31,289 nucleotides of DNA from an uncultured Bacteroides sp. (GTDB taxonomy: Bacteria > Bacteroidota > Bacteroidia > Bacteroidales > UBA11471), in assembly GCA_905210875.1 (NCBI GenBank), contig CAJLYN010000004.1, forward strand, positions 1 through 31,289, written 5' to 3'. Positions 16,413-23,821 of this stretch are shown here, in pieces. The position numbers and the translations under genes are program-made. Each line of letters opens with the position of its first letter. The first letter of the stretch is position 1. A model generated the notes under the pieces. It did not search any database. It was not told the origin of the DNA and was given only the letters and a program-made list of their open reading frames with translations.

Positions 16413-16865
16413 ATTTCTTAATTCGCGGCGAAAGTATAAATAAAATTTCAACTGTGTGTTATCTCACTCTTTTTTTTTGAGCGAGAGGCTATGGTAGGGA
16501 TGTTTTCGGTCCAATGTCCGGACCGTTTTCGGTTGTCGACTCCTCATGAGCCGGTATCGCATTGTACAGGTTCGATTTTTCAAAAAAAACTTTTAAGGAA
16601 AATTTTATCCGGAAATGAATGTGAAACAGCGATATGGAACTTTTACGACAGTCTGTCGACCTTCTCCTGCACATCATTTGCATAAAAAAGAAAAGGTTGT
16701 CTCACGACAACCCGCTTTCTTTGTAAACCTTAAATTTAATACTATGAAAAAACATGGTACAAATATAGGGTTTGGAGTCTGTGCCTCCAAATATTTGTGT
16801 GAAAAACGACTTCTATTTAACAATGTTTGTGTGAAAAACAATTCTCTTGTTAACAAAATATCTAT
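16413..16865. other. Intergenic region with hairpins and short direct repeats, no supported gene
   Basis: About 450 bases between the START-like gene and the esterase gene, both on the minus strand. It holds a T9 run within an imperfect hairpin (about 16464-16489), a 6-bp hairpin CGGTCC/GGACCG (16507-16525), the esterase terminator (16685-16712) and copies of TTTGTGTGAAAAAC at 16794-16807 and 16826-16839. A plus-strand frame starting MKKHGTNIGFG (16744-16911) exists but has no recognisable features, and its end is antisense to the esterase. I see no RNA gene with confidence. Confidence 0.6.
16685..16712 (-). terminator. Intrinsic terminator downstream of the esterase gene
   Basis: On the minus strand, GGTTGTC-GTGA-GACAACC (16712-16695) is followed by TTTTCTTTTTT (16694-16684). 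It sits about 150 nt past the esterase stop, implying a long 3' untranslated region. Confidence 0.75.
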
Positions 16866-16899
16866 TTATCTTTCCGATTCAAAATATTTGTTGAAAAAC
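16794..16899. repeat. Three imperfect direct copies of TTTGTGTGAAAAAC
   Basis: Exact copies lie at 16794-16807 and 16826-16839, and a 13-base variant TTTGTTGAAAAAC at 16887-16899, inside the esterase 3' end. Offsets are 32 and 61 bases. The first two copies also share a following TTAACA at similar distance. Confidence 0.75.
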
Positions 16900-17672
16900 A
16901 GAAGCTGGTAGTCGAGCGCATTGGCTGAGTAGTCGGAGGTGTGTCGCCCTGGACGATTGTAGTAGTCGTGGGGAATGTTCCGCCGGAGCAACTCATAGTG
17001 GAGCTTCTGGTTGACGGTATAGAAAAAATCGGCGTATCCGCAATCGATGACGATGTGTAGCGACTTGTCGGGAAAAGAGTCGAGCAGATTGATGACGGTG
17101 TGTGCGTCCCAGCGTTCGGGATATTCGGTGTAGCTGCCAAGTTGCTCTTTCATTTTCCAATTGTTGGGAAACGGTCGTATGTCGACACCGCCGCTGATGC
17201 TGCCTCCTGCACCGAAAATGTCGGGGTGCCGCATCGAGAGCCACAGGCCGCCGTGTCCGCCCATGCTGAATCCGGTAATGGCGCGCCCTTCGCGGCAGGC
17301 GCGTGTGGCGTAATGACGGTCTATGTAGGCGGTGAGTTCGTGCGAGACAAAGGTCTCAAACTGCGATTGGGGCTGGGTGGGACTGTCCCAGTACCAACTA
17401 CTCTCACCGTCGGGACATACGAAAATGAGGCTGTCGCGGGTGGCTATTTCGTTGAGCGATGGTTTGGTACGTATCCATGTGTTCTGATTCCCGCCATATC
17501 CGTGCAGGAGGTAGACAACGGGATAGGAGCATCTGGTGTCATAGTCGTCGGGGAGCACGATGAGGCAGGGAATGGAACGTTTCATCTTGTCGCTGTGAAT
17601 CTCTTCCTGTACGATTTTTGCCGGTGCAGCCAGTGTGACGAGCAGAAGAATGAGGGTAAGAATCTGTTTCAT
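16866..17672 (-). CDS. Secreted alpha/beta hydrolase, esterase D / CE1-like
   Basis: It has 268 residues with a signal peptide (MKQILTLILLLVTLAAPA). The fold is an alpha/beta hydrolase of the esterase D / feruloyl-esterase-like group: YPVVYLLHGYGGNQNTWIRT (oxyanion loop), the nucleophile elbow GFSMGGHGGLWLSMRHP with the catalytic serine, the acid in DCGYADFF and the histidine in GRHTSDY. The substrate could be an acylated carbohydrate or a thioester such as S-formylglutathione; secretion favours the former. A -7 element lies 28 nt upstream, and the terminator is about 150 nt past the stop, so it is probably monocistronic. Confidence 0.88.
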   Translation of the reverse strand: MKQILTLILLLVTLAAPAKIVQEEIHSDKMKRSIPCLIVLPDDYDTRCSYPVVYLLHGYGGNQNTWIRTKPSLNEIATRDSLIFVCPDGESSWYWDSPTQPQSQFETFVSHELTAYIDRHYATRACREGRAITGFSMGGHGGLWLSMRHPDIFGAGGSISGGVDIRPFPNNWKMKEQLGSYTEYPERWDAHTVINLLDSFPDKSLHIVIDCGYADFFYTVNQKLHYELLRRNIPHDYYNRPGRHTSDYSANALDYQLLFFNKYFESER

Positions 17673-17700
17673 GTGGAATCGGTTGTCGGTTTTTGTGATG

Positions 17701-17708
17701 CAAACTTA
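17701..17708 (-). promoter_or_regulatory. Candidate -7 element for the esterase gene
   Basis: The minus strand reads TAAGTTTG, matching TAnnTTTG, 28 nt upstream of the ATG at 17672. No good -33 element is visible. Confidence 0.45.
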
Positions 17709-17894
17709 GTAAAAATTGTGAAAGTAGTGGCGTCTTCTGTTTCTGTCAATGGAGAGCCGCGGCTCTTGTGTAACGCCGGGCTTGTCCGAATATGTAGGCA
17801 TGGGAGCCGTTAATTGCGGAGGTTACAATTCTGTTCCGGGTTATCTTGTCGTAAAAATTTTGAATTGACGGAATTTTTTGCGTTCGACTTTCGT

Positions 17895-17902
17895 TACTTT
17901 TG
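17895..17902 (+). promoter_or_regulatory. Candidate -7 element for mutY
   Basis: TACTTTTG matches TAnnTTTG and ends 16 nt before the ATG at 17919, so the leader would be only about 10 nt. No -33 TTTG is found at normal spacing. Confidence 0.45.
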
Positions 17903-17918
17903 CAAGAAAATCAAAGGT

Positions 17919-19013
17919 ATGTCTGATAAGAAAAATCTGGCTATTCCGTTGGAAGAGTGGTTTGAGGAGAATAAGCGGCTGCTGCCGTGGCGGGAGACAA
18001 CCGACCCTTACCTGATTTGGGTGTCGGAGATTATCTTGCAACAGACGCGCGTGGCACAGGGACTCGACTATTACAACCGCTTTGTGGCGCGTTTCCCCGA
18101 TGTGGCGGCTCTGGCCGATGCCGATGAAGACGAGGTGCTGAAATATTGGGAGGGGCTGGGCTATTACAGCCGGGCCCGCAACATGCACACCGCCGCCCGG
18201 CAGGTGATGCACGATTTCGGCGGATGTTTTCCCGATACCTACGAGGGGATACGCTCCCTCAAAGGGGTGGGCGATTACACGGCGGCGGCGATTGCTTCGT
18301 TTGCCTACGGGTTGCCCCATGCGGTGGTCGACGGCAATGTGTATCGTGTTTTCTCCCGGCTTTTTGCCATCGATACGCCCATCGATACGACGGCGGGGCA
18401 CAAGTTGTTTGCCGCCTTGGCCGACGATTGGCTCGCCCGCCGGCGGCCGGCCGTGTACAATCAGGCTGTCATGGAGCTGGGAGCATTGCTCTGCCTGCCC
18501 CGTTCGCCGCAATGCCCCGTGTGCCCGTTGTCGGAGTGGTGCGAGGCTGCCGCATTGGGACGTCCCGAGGCTTACCCCGTAAAGCAGGGTAAGAGCGAGG
18601 TGCGTCCCCGCTATTTCAACTATCTGGTGATACATTGCGGCGACGATGTGTTTATTTCCCGCCGGGAGAAGCGCGACATCTGGCGCAATCTCTATGAGTT
18701 TGTCCTCATAGAGAGCGAGGGGGCACTCTCAATGGAAGAGTTGCAGCAGACGGCCTCTTACCGTAGCCTTTTCGATGGTGTGGAGGTAAAGGTGGTGGCT
18801 CGCCCTTTTGAACGTCGTCATGTGCTGTCGCACCGGGTTATCCATGCTGTCTTTTATACCCTCGAAATAGATCAGGCGTCGCCCCGGTTGGCTTCTTATA
18901 TGCGTGTGCCGTTTGCCGATGTGAAACACTATGCCTTTGCCCGGCTCACGGGTCTCTACTTCGACCATCTGGAACAGAGCGGCCGCCGACCCTCATTGGG
19001 CTGGGAAGAGTAG
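17919..19013 (+). CDS. mutY: A/G-specific adenine DNA glycosylase
   Basis: Base-excision repair enzyme that removes adenine mispaired with 8-oxoguanine; 364 residues from the ATG at 17919. I reject the earlier TTG-initiated frame (17814) because it crosses the promoter. Catalytic and structural residues fall at the same numbers as in E. coli MutY: Glu37 in VSEIILQQTRV, Asp138 in VVDGNVYRV, and the iron-sulfur cysteines 192, 199, 202 and 208. The helix-hairpin-helix is LKGVGDYTAAAIASFAYG. The C-terminal NUDIX-like 8-oxoG recognition domain is present (from about 225). It converges on rsmD with only 10 bp between stop codons. Confidence 0.96.
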   Translation: MSDKKNLAIPLEEWFEENKRLLPWRETTDPYLIWVSEIILQQTRVAQGLDYYNRFVARFPDVAALADADEDEVLKYWEGLGYYSRARNMHTAARQVMHDFGGCFPDTYEGIRSLKGVGDYTAAAIASFAYGLPHAVVDGNVYRVFSRLFAIDTPIDTTAGHKLFAALADDWLARRRPAVYNQAVMELGALLCLPRSPQCPVCPLSEWCEAAALGRPEAYPVKQGKSEVRPRYFNYLVIHCGDDVFISRREKRDIWRNLYEFVLIESEGALSMEELQQTASYRSLFDGVEVKVVARPFERRHVLSHRVIHAVFYTLEIDQASPRLASYMRVPFADVKHYAFARLTGLYFDHLEQSGRRPSLGWEE

Positions 19014-19023
19014 GACGACAATC

Positions 19024-19587
19024 TTATTCCCCGACGGGTTGTTCCCGGGTCTCTCCGTTGATGAAGAAACTGAAATTGACGCTGCCGTAGGTGCGCTGCT
19101 GGTCGAAGCCCGGGAGCGACGAAAAGTCATACTTCCGCGAGTGTTCGAGTACGAAGAGGGCACCCGGTGCCAGAATGCCGCTGTTGAGGATAAGTGGTGC
19201 CACAGAGGCGAACTGCGGCAGGTCGTAGGGAGGGTCGGCAAAGACGAAGTCGAATTTTTCCCGGCAGTTCTGAACGAAGCGGAACACGTCGCCCTTGATG
19301 GGGCGTATCTCGCGTGCGCCGAGCTGGGTGGCCACTTTGCATATGAAGTTGTACTGTACGGGGTAGTTCTCGACCGAGACGACGCGCGCACAACCCCGCG
19401 ATGCCAGCTCGAAACTGATGGCCCCTGTCCCGGCAAAAAGGTCGAGGGCTTTGAGCCCGTCGAAGTCGAGCAGGTTTTGCAATACATTGAAGAGGTTTTC
19501 CCGCGCAAAGTCGGTCGTAGGTCTTGCCTTGATGTTGGTCGGCACGTCAAAACGCCCCCGGCCGTATTTGCCGCTTATAATCCGCAT
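19024..19587 (-). CDS. rsmD: 16S rRNA (guanine(966)-N(2))-methyltransferase RsmD
   Basis: S-adenosylmethionine-dependent methyltransferase of 187 residues that modifies G966 of 16S rRNA during 30S assembly. Family features are the start MRIISGKYGRGRF, ARPTTDFARENLFNVL, the SAM motif ALDLFAGTGAISFELASRG, VENYPVQYNF and the catalytic FVFADPPYDLP. Length matches the family. The start overlaps the end of the upstream DUF3822 gene by 13 bp, showing an operon with translational coupling; this pairing is common in Bacteroidales. Confidence 0.95.
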   Translation of the reverse strand: MRIISGKYGRGRFDVPTNIKARPTTDFARENLFNVLQNLLDFDGLKALDLFAGTGAISFELASRGCARVVSVENYPVQYNFICKVATQLGAREIRPIKGDVFRFVQNCREKFDFVFADPPYDLPQFASVAPLILNSGILAPGALFVLEHSRKYDFSSLPGFDQQRTYGSVNFSFFINGETREQPVGE

Positions 19588-20399
19588 AGAGGTATGGTTA
19601 TCAGTTCAAACGGAGCGTCGATAGTCTCTTTCCCGATGCGGAAAAGTTGCGAGGGGAAAGGATAGGGGAGGACGCTTTTGAGGTATTTCTGTAAAATTTC
19701 GGTAAGGGGTTGCCGCATACTCTTTTCGCCGGCGAGGTAGAGCCTGTCGCGCGCCTGGTCGAGACTCAACTGTTTCCAGGAGAGCAGGGTGAAGTAGGCA
19801 ATGTCGTCGGCCGTGGTGTAGTCGAAGGTGTTTGCCAGCAGCAAACGACCCTGCTTGAAGACGATAAGGTCGAACCGCTCTCGGCGTAGGTGCAGGTAGA
19901 CCTTTGCTTCGTTGCCGTTGCGGCTGTGCAGGAAAAAGTATTCGCTGAGCGGTGTGAGCGGGTGAAGTACCGTCGCAACCGGGAAGGTGCGGCACAAGAA
20001 GGGGTATAACTCCCGGTCGAGGCCGAAGAGCAGGTAGGCCCGGTTCAACGTCAGGCGGTTCTCAACAATATAATCGTTGTGCCCCGGATAGCAGAAGTCG
20101 TAGTAGGGGGTGCGGTTCTCTTCGCACGTCTCCATCTCTTCGGGTACGAGGGTGAAACGCGGTGTGTCGACAAGCAGGTAGGTGCGGTCATATTCTTGCA
20201 GCAACTGCGGATTTTCGTAGATGCTGTTCTTGACATTTTCACATAATGTCCGGTTCTTGGCGGTAAAGTCGATGGTGTAGGACTGGTAGGTGTCGTCTTC
20301 GAGTGGGTCGAACGTGGCAAAATAGATACCGTCATTACGAAGGTTTACCAGCAAGTGCTTACCAGTGGGAGGAAGAGTCGTGTTTAAAGGTATGCTCAT
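19575..20399 (-). CDS. DUF3822 family protein
   Basis: It has 274 residues from the ATG at 20399 (MSIPLNTTLPPTGKHLLVNL). The frame is open 68 codons further upstream, but that part is AT-rich, low-complexity and contains the -7 element, so I reject it. Visible features: GIYFATFDPLEDDTYQSYTID, TYLLVDTPRFTLVPEE, YDFCYPGHNDYIVENRL, VYLHLRRERFDLIVFKQGRLLLANTF and LYLAGEKS. This matches DUF3822, a Bacteroidota family usually next to rsmD; its function is unknown. The alternation of strands with a VYLHLRRERFDL...LLANTF segment suggests an actin-like ATPase-fold relative, an inference only. Confidence 0.85.
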   Translation of the reverse strand: MSIPLNTTLPPTGKHLLVNLRNDGIYFATFDPLEDDTYQSYTIDFTAKNRTLCENVKNSIYENPQLLQEYDRTYLLVDTPRFTLVPEEMETCEENRTPYYDFCYPGHNDYIVENRLTLNRAYLLFGLDRELYPFLCRTFPVATVLHPLTPLSEYFFLHSRNGNEAKVYLHLRRERFDLIVFKQGRLLLANTFDYTTADDIAYFTLLSWKQLSLDQARDRLYLAGEKSMRQPLTEILQKYLKSVLPYPFPSQLFRIGKETIDAPFELITIPLCGL

Positions 20400-20470
20400 G
20401 TTGTAGAGTTTCTGAAACAGACGGGCCGGAGGTGCCCTGTTGGGATTGGCCGACTTTGTTTTTATGTCTA

Positions 20471-20478
20471 CAAATGTA
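20471..20478 (-). promoter_or_regulatory. Candidate -7 element for DUF3822-rsmD
   Basis: The minus strand reads TACATTTG, matching TAnnTTTG, 71 nt upstream of the ATG at 20399. No clear -33 element. Confidence 0.4.
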
Positions 20479-20592
20479 GTGAAAAATATATTTTTGGAAG
20501 AGATATATCGGCATTTGCTGCGATTCTGTGTTAAAAATGAGTTTTCTGAATAATAAAGTTCTTGAAGAGAAAGAACAAACGATAGATTCTTG

Positions 20593-20600
20593 TATTTTTG
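20593..20600 (+). promoter_or_regulatory. Candidate -7 element for the M64 peptidase gene
   Basis: TATTTTTG matches TAnnTTTG and ends 28 nt before the ATG at 20629. A TTG at 20562-20564 is too far (28 nt) to be a standard -33. Confidence 0.45.
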
Positions 20601-20628
20601 CAAACAAAAACAATTACTTTAAAACTTT

Positions 20629-22254
20629 ATGAAACGTTTTTCAACCTGTTGCCTTTCATGGCGCTCTTTTTGGTTGGCCTTGTGCCTCTTCTCGTGGGTG
20701 TCGTGCTCCGATGAAGAACCGTTTTCCGACGATAATATTGTAGTCCCGCCCGTAACCGATTCTGTTCCTTCGGGTGATGTGTTGATTGCCGATGAGAATC
20801 TGCGGGCTGCTCTGCTCACTCTCTTGCAGACCGATGAACTGACGGCCGAAAATCTGGCCACGGTACATAATCTTTCGCTGCGTGCCAAGAATTATTCCAC
20901 GCTTGAAGGTATTTCGGCGTTGGTCAATCTCGACTCTCTCACCATAGACAACAATATAGGAAAAGCTCTCATTGAGTTTCCTGCCGAAATAGCTTCGATG
21001 AAACACCTTTCCTACCTTGATGCATCGGGCGTTTTTCGTGGTACGTTGCCCGATTCACTGTCGGGTTTTACCTATTTTGCCGTGGGTGAGAGTTTTATGG
21101 AAGGGAATATTCCTCCTCACCTGATGGATTTATCGGCCGAACGCATTATGTTGCATATTTCCCGTAGCCGTTTTTCGGGTCTTCCGGTCGATACCTGGAT
21201 TAAGTTGTGTTCTGATGCCGAAGAATTTGAGGTGTCTCCATCGCTGGCCCCGCAGGCCAACGGCTATTTCCTGTCGCTCTACGACCCCGATAGTGCGTTG
21301 CATACGCAGTACCATGCCGATGGCGACTTTGAAATATACCAGACTCACACCAAGGGAAATGGTATCAATATGTTTATCGTATGCGACGGTTTTGACCATT
21401 CCTGCAATGCGGTGGGAGGAGTTGCCGAAAAGGTAATGAAGTTCAGTGTCGAACAGATGTTTGACATCGAGCCCATGACGTCGTTGCGTGAATATTTCGA
21501 TGTCTATCTCGTCTATGCCGAGTCGCCCGAGAAGGGAATGACCTACTCTACGAGCGGTAAAGAAAACGATTGGGACTGGTATGTCGAGACTAAGTTCAAT
21601 ACGCGGCAGCCAAGTGTGAGTGGCCGCTATTATCTCTGTGATACACCGGGTATCCTCGATTTTGTGAGTCAAAGTACCGGCATTTCGGCCCGTGGCGGTA
21701 TAGTGATGCTTATAGCCCATAACATGATACACGGCGGTTCGGCCGGCATGGAGTATGTGGCCGATCGCACCTCGTTCAGTGTGTCGACCGTAGAGCCTAA
21801 GTTTGCCAAGACGGTATGGCACGAGTGTGTGGGCCATTCCATCGGTTGGCTGGCCGATGAGTATGTCAGCTCCGAGAATGCTTTGCTCGAAATACCTCAG
21901 GAGACAAAAGATTATATGGTATGGGACTATAACCGTTATGACTATTGCCGCAACGTGGCTTTCTCGAACGATACGGCCTCGGTATGGTGGGCCGATTTCA
22001 TCGGTGACGAACGTTATGCCGACGAGGAGATAGGCCTTTACGAGGGTGCCAATTACTGGGGCAAAGGTGTGTGGCGTCCGACGGAAAACAGTATCATGAA
22101 TACCTACGATCGCGACCAGCAGTTCAATGCACCGTGTCGGGCCATTATCTACAAGGAGGTGATGAGTCGGGCCTTGGGTAGCGAGTTTACCTATTCTTAC
22201 GAAGATTTTGTGAAGTTTGACATGAAAGAGTCTTACTATCCGTTGGTGCCCTGA
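20629..22254 (+). CDS. Lipoprotein with leucine-rich-repeat-like region and M64 (IgA peptidase) domain
   Basis: Predicted cell-envelope zinc metallopeptidase, 541 residues. A signal peptide ends at a lipobox-like SWVSC with Cys26, followed by acidic SDEE, a pattern that can send Bacteroidota lipoproteins to the surface. Residues about 50-205 look like short leucine-rich repeats (VHNLSLRAKNYSTLEGIS, LVNLDSLTIDNN, MKHLSYLDASGVFRGTLPDSL). The M64 domain follows from about 215: NMFIVCDGFDHSCN and, at 398-412, HECVGHSIGWLADEY with zinc-site candidates His398, His403 and Asp410 and catalytic Glu399. The spacing is HE-x3-H rather than HExxH; I recall similar HExxGH forms in Bacteroidales M64 proteins, so this need not mean loss of activity. 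It is monocistronic and convergent with the SusCD operon. Confidence 0.88.
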   Translation: MKRFSTCCLSWRSFWLALCLFSWVSCSDEEPFSDDNIVVPPVTDSVPSGDVLIADENLRAALLTLLQTDELTAENLATVHNLSLRAKNYSTLEGISALVNLDSLTIDNNIGKALIEFPAEIASMKHLSYLDASGVFRGTLPDSLSGFTYFAVGESFMEGNIPPHLMDLSAERIMLHISRSRFSGLPVDTWIKLCSDAEEFEVSPSLAPQANGYFLSLYDPDSALHTQYHADGDFEIYQTHTKGNGINMFIVCDGFDHSCNAVGGVAEKVMKFSVEQMFDIEPMTSLREYFDVYLVYAESPEKGMTYSTSGKENDWDWYVETKFNTRQPSVSGRYYLCDTPGILDFVSQSTGISARGGIVMLIAHNMIHGGSAGMEYVADRTSFSVSTVEPKFAKTVWHECVGHSIGWLADEYVSSENALLEIPQETKDYMVWDYNRYDYCRNVAFSNDTASVWWADFIGDERYADEEIGLYEGANYWGKGVWRPTENSIMNTYDRDQQFNAPCRAIIYKEVMSRALGSEFTYSYEDFVKFDMKESYYPLVP

Positions 22255-22276
22255 TTTCGAGTTTGTTACAGGACGG

Positions 22277-22312
22277 AGAGGGGGCGGTATCCTATGAGAT
22301 GCCGCCCCCTCT
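22277..22312 (+). terminator. Stem-loop terminator after the M64 gene
   Basis: AGAGGGGGCGGTATC (22277-22291) pairs with GATGCCGCCCCCTCT (22298-22312) with one T.G wobble, around the loop CTATGA. It lies 22 nt past the stop. The following sequence (CTTGTGTGT) is only weakly T-rich. Confidence 0.8.
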
Positions 22313-22552
22313 CTTGTGTGTATCTCTCCGCTTGATATACTTGATATATTGGTATGTCTTGTAGATGATGGGAAGTCGTATCAGTCGGCGGCAATGGCGT
22401 GGTTGTCGGTTGTCAGAAGGAGGTCTCGTTGCGTAGCTGAGGCTTTTCTTGTCTTACTCCGAAAGTTGCGGAAACAAGGCATCATTACCACGAGAGCTGT
22501 TTTGCCGGGTTGCAGAGAAGTTTCCGGCATGGTGTGATTGTTCCCCTGCCCG

Positions 22553-22595
22553 AAAAAAGAACGAGGAGTACCCCTTATGAGGGGTGCTCCTCGTT
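22553..22595 (-). terminator. Intrinsic terminator of the SusCD-thioredoxin operon
   Basis: AACGAGGAGTACCCC (22560-22574) pairs with GGGGTGCTCCTCGTT (22581-22595), one wobble, loop TTATGA. On the minus strand it is followed by TCTTTTTTCGGG. It lies 22 nt after the thioredoxin stop. Confidence 0.9.
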
Positions 22596-22617
22596 GTATA
22601 GAGAGAAGTTATCGGAC

Positions 22618-23802
22618 CTATTTTATGGGGGCACGGAGTTCAGCTGCCATCTGTATGAAGTTGTTGCTTTGCGGTCCCATGCGCATGGCCATGGTCATGC
22701 CGCTTTTTGCCTGTTTGGCTTTTTGGGCTTCTTCCTGTTCGAGTATGGTAGCGTATTTATCGCACCAGATGGCGGCATGGTTACGCAGTTTCTGGTCGGT
22801 GCAGAGCTTGTTGATGCGAATTACCCAGTTGTAAACTTCGAGCATGTCGGCATCGTATTTTGAGATGAGCTTATCGCCGTACGAGATGTATTTTTTCCAA
22901 TCTTGCATGCACTCGGCATAATACATGAGGGTAGAGATTTCTATTTTCTTGGCCTCTTTTACCTTGTTCTTTTTCATGTATTTCATGTAGTCGTCGAATC
23001 CTTTTTCGTCGAAAGTGTAGGTGCCGTCATTGCCCTTCACTACAAATTTACGGCCGTAGAGGTTCCAGGTAAAGCGCTCTTTCATGTTGACCTGCATATC
23101 GCCGTATTGTGCGATGAACTTGTCTTTGTTTTCGTGGAAGAAGACAAAGGGCTTGGAGTAGGGCGACTCGACGTAACCCATGAACAGGCTGAACAACTTG
23201 CGGTTGGTGAGCATCTCCTCGTATTTGTTTTCGAGGTAGGGAGTTACGACTTCGGCCAGACGATCTTTTTCGTTGGCATCGGAGAGTATTTCAACATATT
23301 CTTCGATAAATTCATCGCTGCGTTCGCCGGCATCGTAGCGGGCGTTCATGGTTTTGAGGTTACGTCCCGACAAGCCCGAGGTAGTGCTTTTGAGCAGCGA
23401 CTGGGCGTTGTTGTAGCCGACGATTTTGTGAATGACTTCTTCGGAAGCCGGGTCGATGAAGACCATGGTCGGATAGGCGTTCACACCGAGTTTGTCTTTT
23501 TGGGCCACGCCATCGGGCGTTTCCATGTCGAGTTTGAGGTTGACAAACGATTCATTGAAGAATTCGGCTACCTGAGCATCTTTAAAGGTAGTACGGGCCA
23601 GTTGCTTGCAGGGACCGCACCATTGGGTGTAGCAGTCGATAAACAGAATCTTCCCGCTGTCTTTGGCTTTCTGCAAAGCTTCGGCATAGGGACATTCAAG
23701 GAACACGATACCCGTTTCGTTTTGAGCCGGGGTGGCCTGTTCCTGAGCCGACACGCTGCACAAGGGAAGAAATGCAGCGAGCAATAGCATTAATTTTTTC
23801 AT
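22618..23802 (-). CDS. Periplasmic thioredoxin-family protein with C-terminal extension
   Basis: It has 394 residues with a signal peptide (MKKLMLLLAAFLPLCSVSAQ, cleavage near 20), so it acts in the periplasm. The thioredoxin domain (about 30-145) shows KILFIDCYTQWCGPCKQLAR with the redox pair Cys62/Cys65 and the cis-proline loop AYPTMVFIDP. A helical C-terminal region (about 150-370) has no domain I recognise. The tail is methionine-rich (SGMTMAMRMGPQ) before the end. The role is probably disulfide reduction or exchange for an exported partner. It is the last gene of the SusCD operon, 19 bp after susD, followed by a strong terminator. Confidence 0.88.
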   Translation of the reverse strand: MKKLMLLLAAFLPLCSVSAQEQATPAQNETGIVFLECPYAEALQKAKDSGKILFIDCYTQWCGPCKQLARTTFKDAQVAEFFNESFVNLKLDMETPDGVAQKDKLGVNAYPTMVFIDPASEEVIHKIVGYNNAQSLLKSTTSGLSGRNLKTMNARYDAGERSDEFIEEYVEILSDANEKDRLAEVVTPYLENKYEEMLTNRKLFSLFMGYVESPYSKPFVFFHENKDKFIAQYGDMQVNMKERFTWNLYGRKFVVKGNDGTYTFDEKGFDDYMKYMKKNKVKEAKKIEISTLMYYAECMQDWKKYISYGDKLISKYDADMLEVYNWVIRINKLCTDQKLRNHAAIWCDKYATILEQEEAQKAKQAKSGMTMAMRMGPQSNNFIQMAAELRAPIK

Positions 23803-23821
23803 ATATACAGTATTTTATAGG

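Larger units (their letters stand above)
22255..22617. other. Intergenic region between the M64 gene and the thioredoxin gene
   Basis: About 360 bases bounded by two terminators of convergent genes (22277-22312 and 22553-22595). Between them (22313-22552) I see no gene or RNA; a 73-codon plus-strand frame at 22316-22537 has no recognisable features and no promoter. Confidence 0.65.

Noticed and set aside
16794..16899. Possible CRISPR array
   Set aside because: Only three copies, 13-14 bases long, unequal spacing, one copy inside a coding region, and no cas genes in the window.
16744..16911. 55-residue plus-strand frame starting MKKHGTNIGFG
   Set aside because: No promoter, no recognisable motif, it overlaps repeats and its end is antisense to the esterase; the preceding hairpin works as a terminator on the other strand.
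20400..20603. 68-residue N-terminal extension of the DUF3822 protein
   Set aside because: The extension is low-complexity, translates promoter-like AT-rich DNA and overlaps the upstream region of the divergent M64 gene.
22316..22537. 73-residue plus-strand frame between the two terminators
   Set aside because: It directly follows a terminator, has no promoter and no family features.
22903..23787. 294-codon open frame antisense to the thioredoxin gene
   Set aside because: No family features, and it is fully covered by a well-supported gene on the other strand.
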